Shown here: piece after piece, positions 6,204-8,197 of the stretch | How positions within the stretch are numbered: the stretch's first letter is position 1 | How the letters are laid out: each line of letters opens with the position of its first letter | Assembly: GCA_023415525.1 (NCBI GenBank) | Contig: JAEZKI010000234.1 | Coordinates: 1-8,197, forward strand | Direction of reading: 5' to 3' | Length of the DNA stretch: 8,197 nt | Source of the DNA: Bacillota bacterium | GTDB taxonomy: Bacteria; Bacillota; Clostridia; Lachnospirales; Cellulosilyticaceae | Made by a program: the position numbers and the translations under genes | The notes under the pieces: model-generated | What the model was told of the DNA's origin: nothing | Seen by the model: only the letters and a program-made list of their open reading frames with translations | The model's database searches: none

Positions 6204-7118
6204 GTGAAGCAGCAACCAATATATAAATGGGCAATACTAGGTGTATGCCAAAGCTTTAGCTTGGGGCTTATGGCACAGCAAATGGTAGACACATGCCCCA
6301 ATCATAATGTATATCACCAAGTTGTAAATAAAGAGAGAAGTTTAGTAGCAGATTATAAACCAAGTAACCTAATAATTCCCAATGTATGGGTGTTGCAATC
6401 AGGAAATATAGAGAAGAATCATATGGAAAAAACAGCGGCTTTACATCTAGAAGAACTTTTTAAAGGAGCAGCTGAAGAAAATATCAATTTAGTAGCTATT
6501 TCAGGCTACCGTTCTTATAACAGGCAGAGTGCACTTTATAATCAATACATAAGGCAGTATGGAAAAAAATACACAGATACAGTGAGTGCTCAGCCAGGTA
6601 AAAGTGAACATCAAACAGGTTTAGCTATGGATGTATCTGCTAAAAGTGTAGGGTATAGCTTAAGCACGCAATTTGGTAAAACCAAAGAAGGAATCTGGCT
6701 AGCACAAAATGCCCATAACTATGGTTTTATTATTCGTTATCCAAAAGGTAAAGAAAAGATTACGGGCTATAGTTATGAGCCTTGGCATATTCGCTATGTA
6801 GGACAAGAATTGGCACAATCTATTTATACGCAAGGTTTAACTTTGGAAGAGGTAGAAAATTGCTGTCTATTAGAAGAAGAGAAAAAATCAGAGCAAAAAG
6901 AGACAACGAATGAACAAAATCAACTAAAAGTAGGATCAAAAGAAGAAGTCACTCGTGAAGAACAGATGGAAACTGAGAAAGTAAGTATAGGAGCTGTTTT
7001 GAACAATAGCGGACTTAAACCTGAGGGGACTGGACTAATAGAAAGACACAACCGTTTAGGACTTGTTTGGAGGAGTGTAAGAAATTTTATAGGAGCTTTA
7101 TTTCAAGAGAAAAAATAG
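6204..7118 (+). CDS. Secreted M15B (VanY-type) D-alanyl-D-alanine carboxypeptidase
   Basis: This zinc peptidase should trim the terminal D-Ala from peptidoglycan stem peptides outside the membrane. It has 304 residues. A short basic N-terminus and hydrophobic stretch (9-23) form a probable signal peptide, with cleavage possible after LMA near residue 24. The LGVC there has Val before Cys, so a lipoprotein box is unlikely. The LAS/M15 domain spans about 76-212: SGYRS (100-104), SEHQTGLAMD with zinc ligands His136 and Asp143, and EPWH with catalytic Glu192 and zinc ligand His195. All key residues are intact. The start is GTG, seven bases after AGAGGGG (6190-6196); the ATG two bases earlier hits TGA at once. 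Beyond the domain is an unusual 90-residue tail: a Glu/Lys/Gln-rich, probably disordered section (222-258), then a possible amphipathic helix (285-304). It is a single-gene transcript between its own promoter and terminator. Family assignment is firm, but preference for dipeptide, tripeptide or pentapeptide is unknown. Confidence 0.9.
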   Translation: MKQQPIYKWAILGVCQSFSLGLMAQQMVDTCPNHNVYHQVVNKERSLVADYKPSNLIIPNVWVLQSGNIEKNHMEKTAALHLEELFKGAAEENINLVAISGYRSYNRQSALYNQYIRQYGKKYTDTVSAQPGKSEHQTGLAMDVSAKSVGYSLSTQFGKTKEGIWLAQNAHNYGFIIRYPKGKEKITGYSYEPWHIRYVGQELAQSIYTQGLTLEEVENCCLLEEEKKSEQKETTNEQNQLKVGSKEEVTREEQMETEKVSIGAVLNNSGLKPEGTGLIERHNRLGLVWRSVRNFIGALFQEKK

Positions 7119-7132
7119 GCAAAAGAATAGAT

Positions 7133-7156
7133 AAGCCTCTATTAGAGGGGCTTTTT
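7133..7156 (+). terminator. Intrinsic terminator of the carboxypeptidase gene
   Basis: AAGCCTCT (7133-7140) pairs with AGAGGGGCTT (7146-7153) as an eight-pair stem with one G-U pair and a five-base loop. It runs into five T's at 7152-7156, beginning 15 bases after the stop codon. Confidence 0.85.
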
Positions 7157-7200
7157 ATTGTGGTATTTTTGCGCCATAAATTTACAATGTTTCCTTATAT

Positions 7201-7230
7201 AAGAGTGTAGTATAATAAGACTACACTTTT
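7201..7230 (+). promoter_or_regulatory. Promoter -10 inside an inverted repeat before the LTA-synthase-like gene
   Basis: AGTGTAGT (7204-7211) and ACTACACT (7220-7227) are perfect inverted arms. With one G-U pair they extend to 11 pairs (7201-7211 with 7220-7230) around an eight-base loop. A perfect TATAAT (7211-7216) begins in the left arm and runs through the loop. No good -35 lies 16-18 bases upstream; TTTACA at 7181-7186 is 24 away. The repeat may be a repressor or activator site on the promoter, or less likely a weak hairpin terminator. The ribosome site AGGGAGG follows at 7235-7241. Confidence 0.5.
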
Positions 7231-7250
7231 GTATAGGGAGGATAGATGAG

Positions 7251-8197
7251 ATGACAGAGATTGTCAGTAATATAAAACAAACATTACAACATTCCTTTAG
7301 TGCTCAACCACAATATAGATGGCACAAGTTATTTAAATATACAATTTGGAGTTTGTTTCCTTTCATACTTAGTTTTTTAGTAGAATATCTTCAAAGGGGA
7401 ACAATAGCGGATACATGGGAATGGATACAGTTAAAGCCCAACACTTTTTTTGTAAGCTATAGCATTGTTGCTTTAGTATTTATAGGTCTTTATTTTTTAA
7501 CTTCAAGGACTTGGTGTGCAACCTTAATCACCGGTTCTGTTTTTTTGATAGGAGCACTTATTAACTATTTTAAAATGGAGTTAAGAGGAGATTCTTTTGT
7601 TCCGTGGGACTTGCGATTAGGTAAAGAACTAGGGAATATTATGGAACATATTTCTATTGAGTTTACCCCTCAGGTTCTAGGTGTTATTGGTTTAGTAATA
7701 GGCCTATTTATTATTACCTTGTTCATAAAGGAGAAAAAGCTGAGGCTAAAGACCCGTATGTGGGGGGTAATAGGTATGAGCTTAAGTTTAGTGGTAGGTT
7801 TTCGTGCTTTATTTATGGATAAAGAGCATATGAATGCTTTGGGGATTTATGAAATTAACTGGGATCAAGTAAGAAACTACGACTACAATGGCTTTCTTGT
7901 AGGGTTTATGGTGAATACTAAGAATATTATTATTACGGAGCCAGAGGGCTATAGCCAAGAAACCATTGAAGGATTAGCTAATAGTGTGAATAAAGTCGTG
8001 GAGGATGAAATTAAACCTAATATTATTATGATTATGAATGAGTCTTTTTGGGACCCTACACGATTCTCTAATGTTACTTTTTCAGAAGACCCATTGCCTA
8101 CTATTAATACCTTAAGAGAAGAAGGGATAAGTGGCTGGATTTTGAGTCAACAATATGGTGGAAATACGGCCAATACTGAATTTGAGGTATTAACAGG
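7251..8197 (+). CDS. LTA-synthase-family membrane sulfatase (phosphoglycerol transferase-like), 3'-truncated by window edge
   Basis: The start is the ATG at 7251, nine bases after AGGGAGG. 315 codons are visible without interruption, and the gene runs off the right edge. About five hydrophobic segments (near 31-46, 66-84, 90-105, 140-158 and 171-187) form the membrane part typical of LtaS proteins. The extracellular alkaline-phosphatase/sulfatase-fold domain begins near 256. It shows PNIIMIMNESF, whose Glu264 fits the metal-binding Glu, and GGNTANTEFEVLT, whose Thr306 fits the catalytic Thr that forms the glycerol-phosphate intermediate. The remaining metal ligands lie beyond the window. Family members polymerise glycerol phosphate from phosphatidylglycerol onto lipid or glycan acceptors. 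Paralogues act as primases or on other polymers, so true lipoteichoic acid synthesis is not certain. The neighbouring carboxypeptidase is also an envelope enzyme but is separately terminated. Confidence 0.88.
   Translation, partial: MTEIVSNIKQTLQHSFSAQPQYRWHKLFKYTIWSLFPFILSFLVEYLQRGTIADTWEWIQLKPNTFFVSYSIVALVFIGLYFLTSRTWCATLITGSVFLIGALINYFKMELRGDSFVPWDLRLGKELGNIMEHISIEFTPQVLGVIGLVIGLFIITLFIKEKKLRLKTRMWGVIGMSLSLVVGFRALFMDKEHMNALGIYEINWDQVRNYDYNGFLVGFMVNTKNIIITEPEGYSQETIEGLANSVNKVVEDEIKPNIIMIMNESFWDPTRFSNVTFSEDPLPTINTLREEGISGWILSQQYGGNTANTEFEVLT

Noticed and set aside
6240..6251. Lipoprotein box in the carboxypeptidase signal sequence (LGVC)
   Set aside because: Val immediately before Cys is not accepted by the usual lipobox pattern, and the Cys sits mid-way in the hydrophobic stretch.

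Overview
The window is AT-rich, with strong AGGAG-type ribosome sites. Its gene set is AddA-type rather than RecB-type recombination, an LTA-synthase-like sulfatase, and a peroxiredoxin-chitinase fusion of the kind known from clostridial spore coats. Together these point to a low-GC, endospore-forming Gram-positive bacterium of the class Clostridia, perhaps of the Lachnospirales. The genus is inference and cannot be fixed from this sequence alone. No tRNA, rRNA, IS element, phage gene or CRISPR array was seen.

Layout. Bases 1-3297 hold the 3' nine-tenths of addA on the + strand; its start and Walker A motif lie off the left edge. It is followed after 23 bases by a Cof-type HAD phosphatase (3321-4106), and the pair ends at a strong intrinsic terminator (4189-4242). 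Converging on that terminator from the right is a - strand gene (4277-5818) for a two-domain protein: an N-terminal peroxiredoxin fold and a C-terminal GH18 chitinase, the architecture of Clostridioides difficile CotE. The divergent gap 5819-6203 contains a probable 15-codon ORF on the - strand with an excellent ribosome site and a CATA-type sporulation -10. It also contains vegetative-type promoter elements facing right. On the + strand come a secreted M15/VanY D,D-carboxypeptidase (6204-7118) with its own terminator, then the 5' end of an LTA-synthase-family gene (7251 to the right edge). That last gene is preceded by an inverted repeat wrapped around a TATAAT.

How it fits together. There are three functional blocks: DNA repair plus a housekeeping phosphatase, a probable spore-coat locus, and cell-envelope genes (peptidoglycan trimming and polyglycerol-phosphate-type polymer synthesis). 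The most interesting point is the coat-type fusion. Its chitinase catalytic motif is intact, but its peroxiredoxin motif has histidine where the peroxidatic cysteine should be. Next is the uncharted 15-residue peptide just upstream of it, which carries its own sporulation-like signals.
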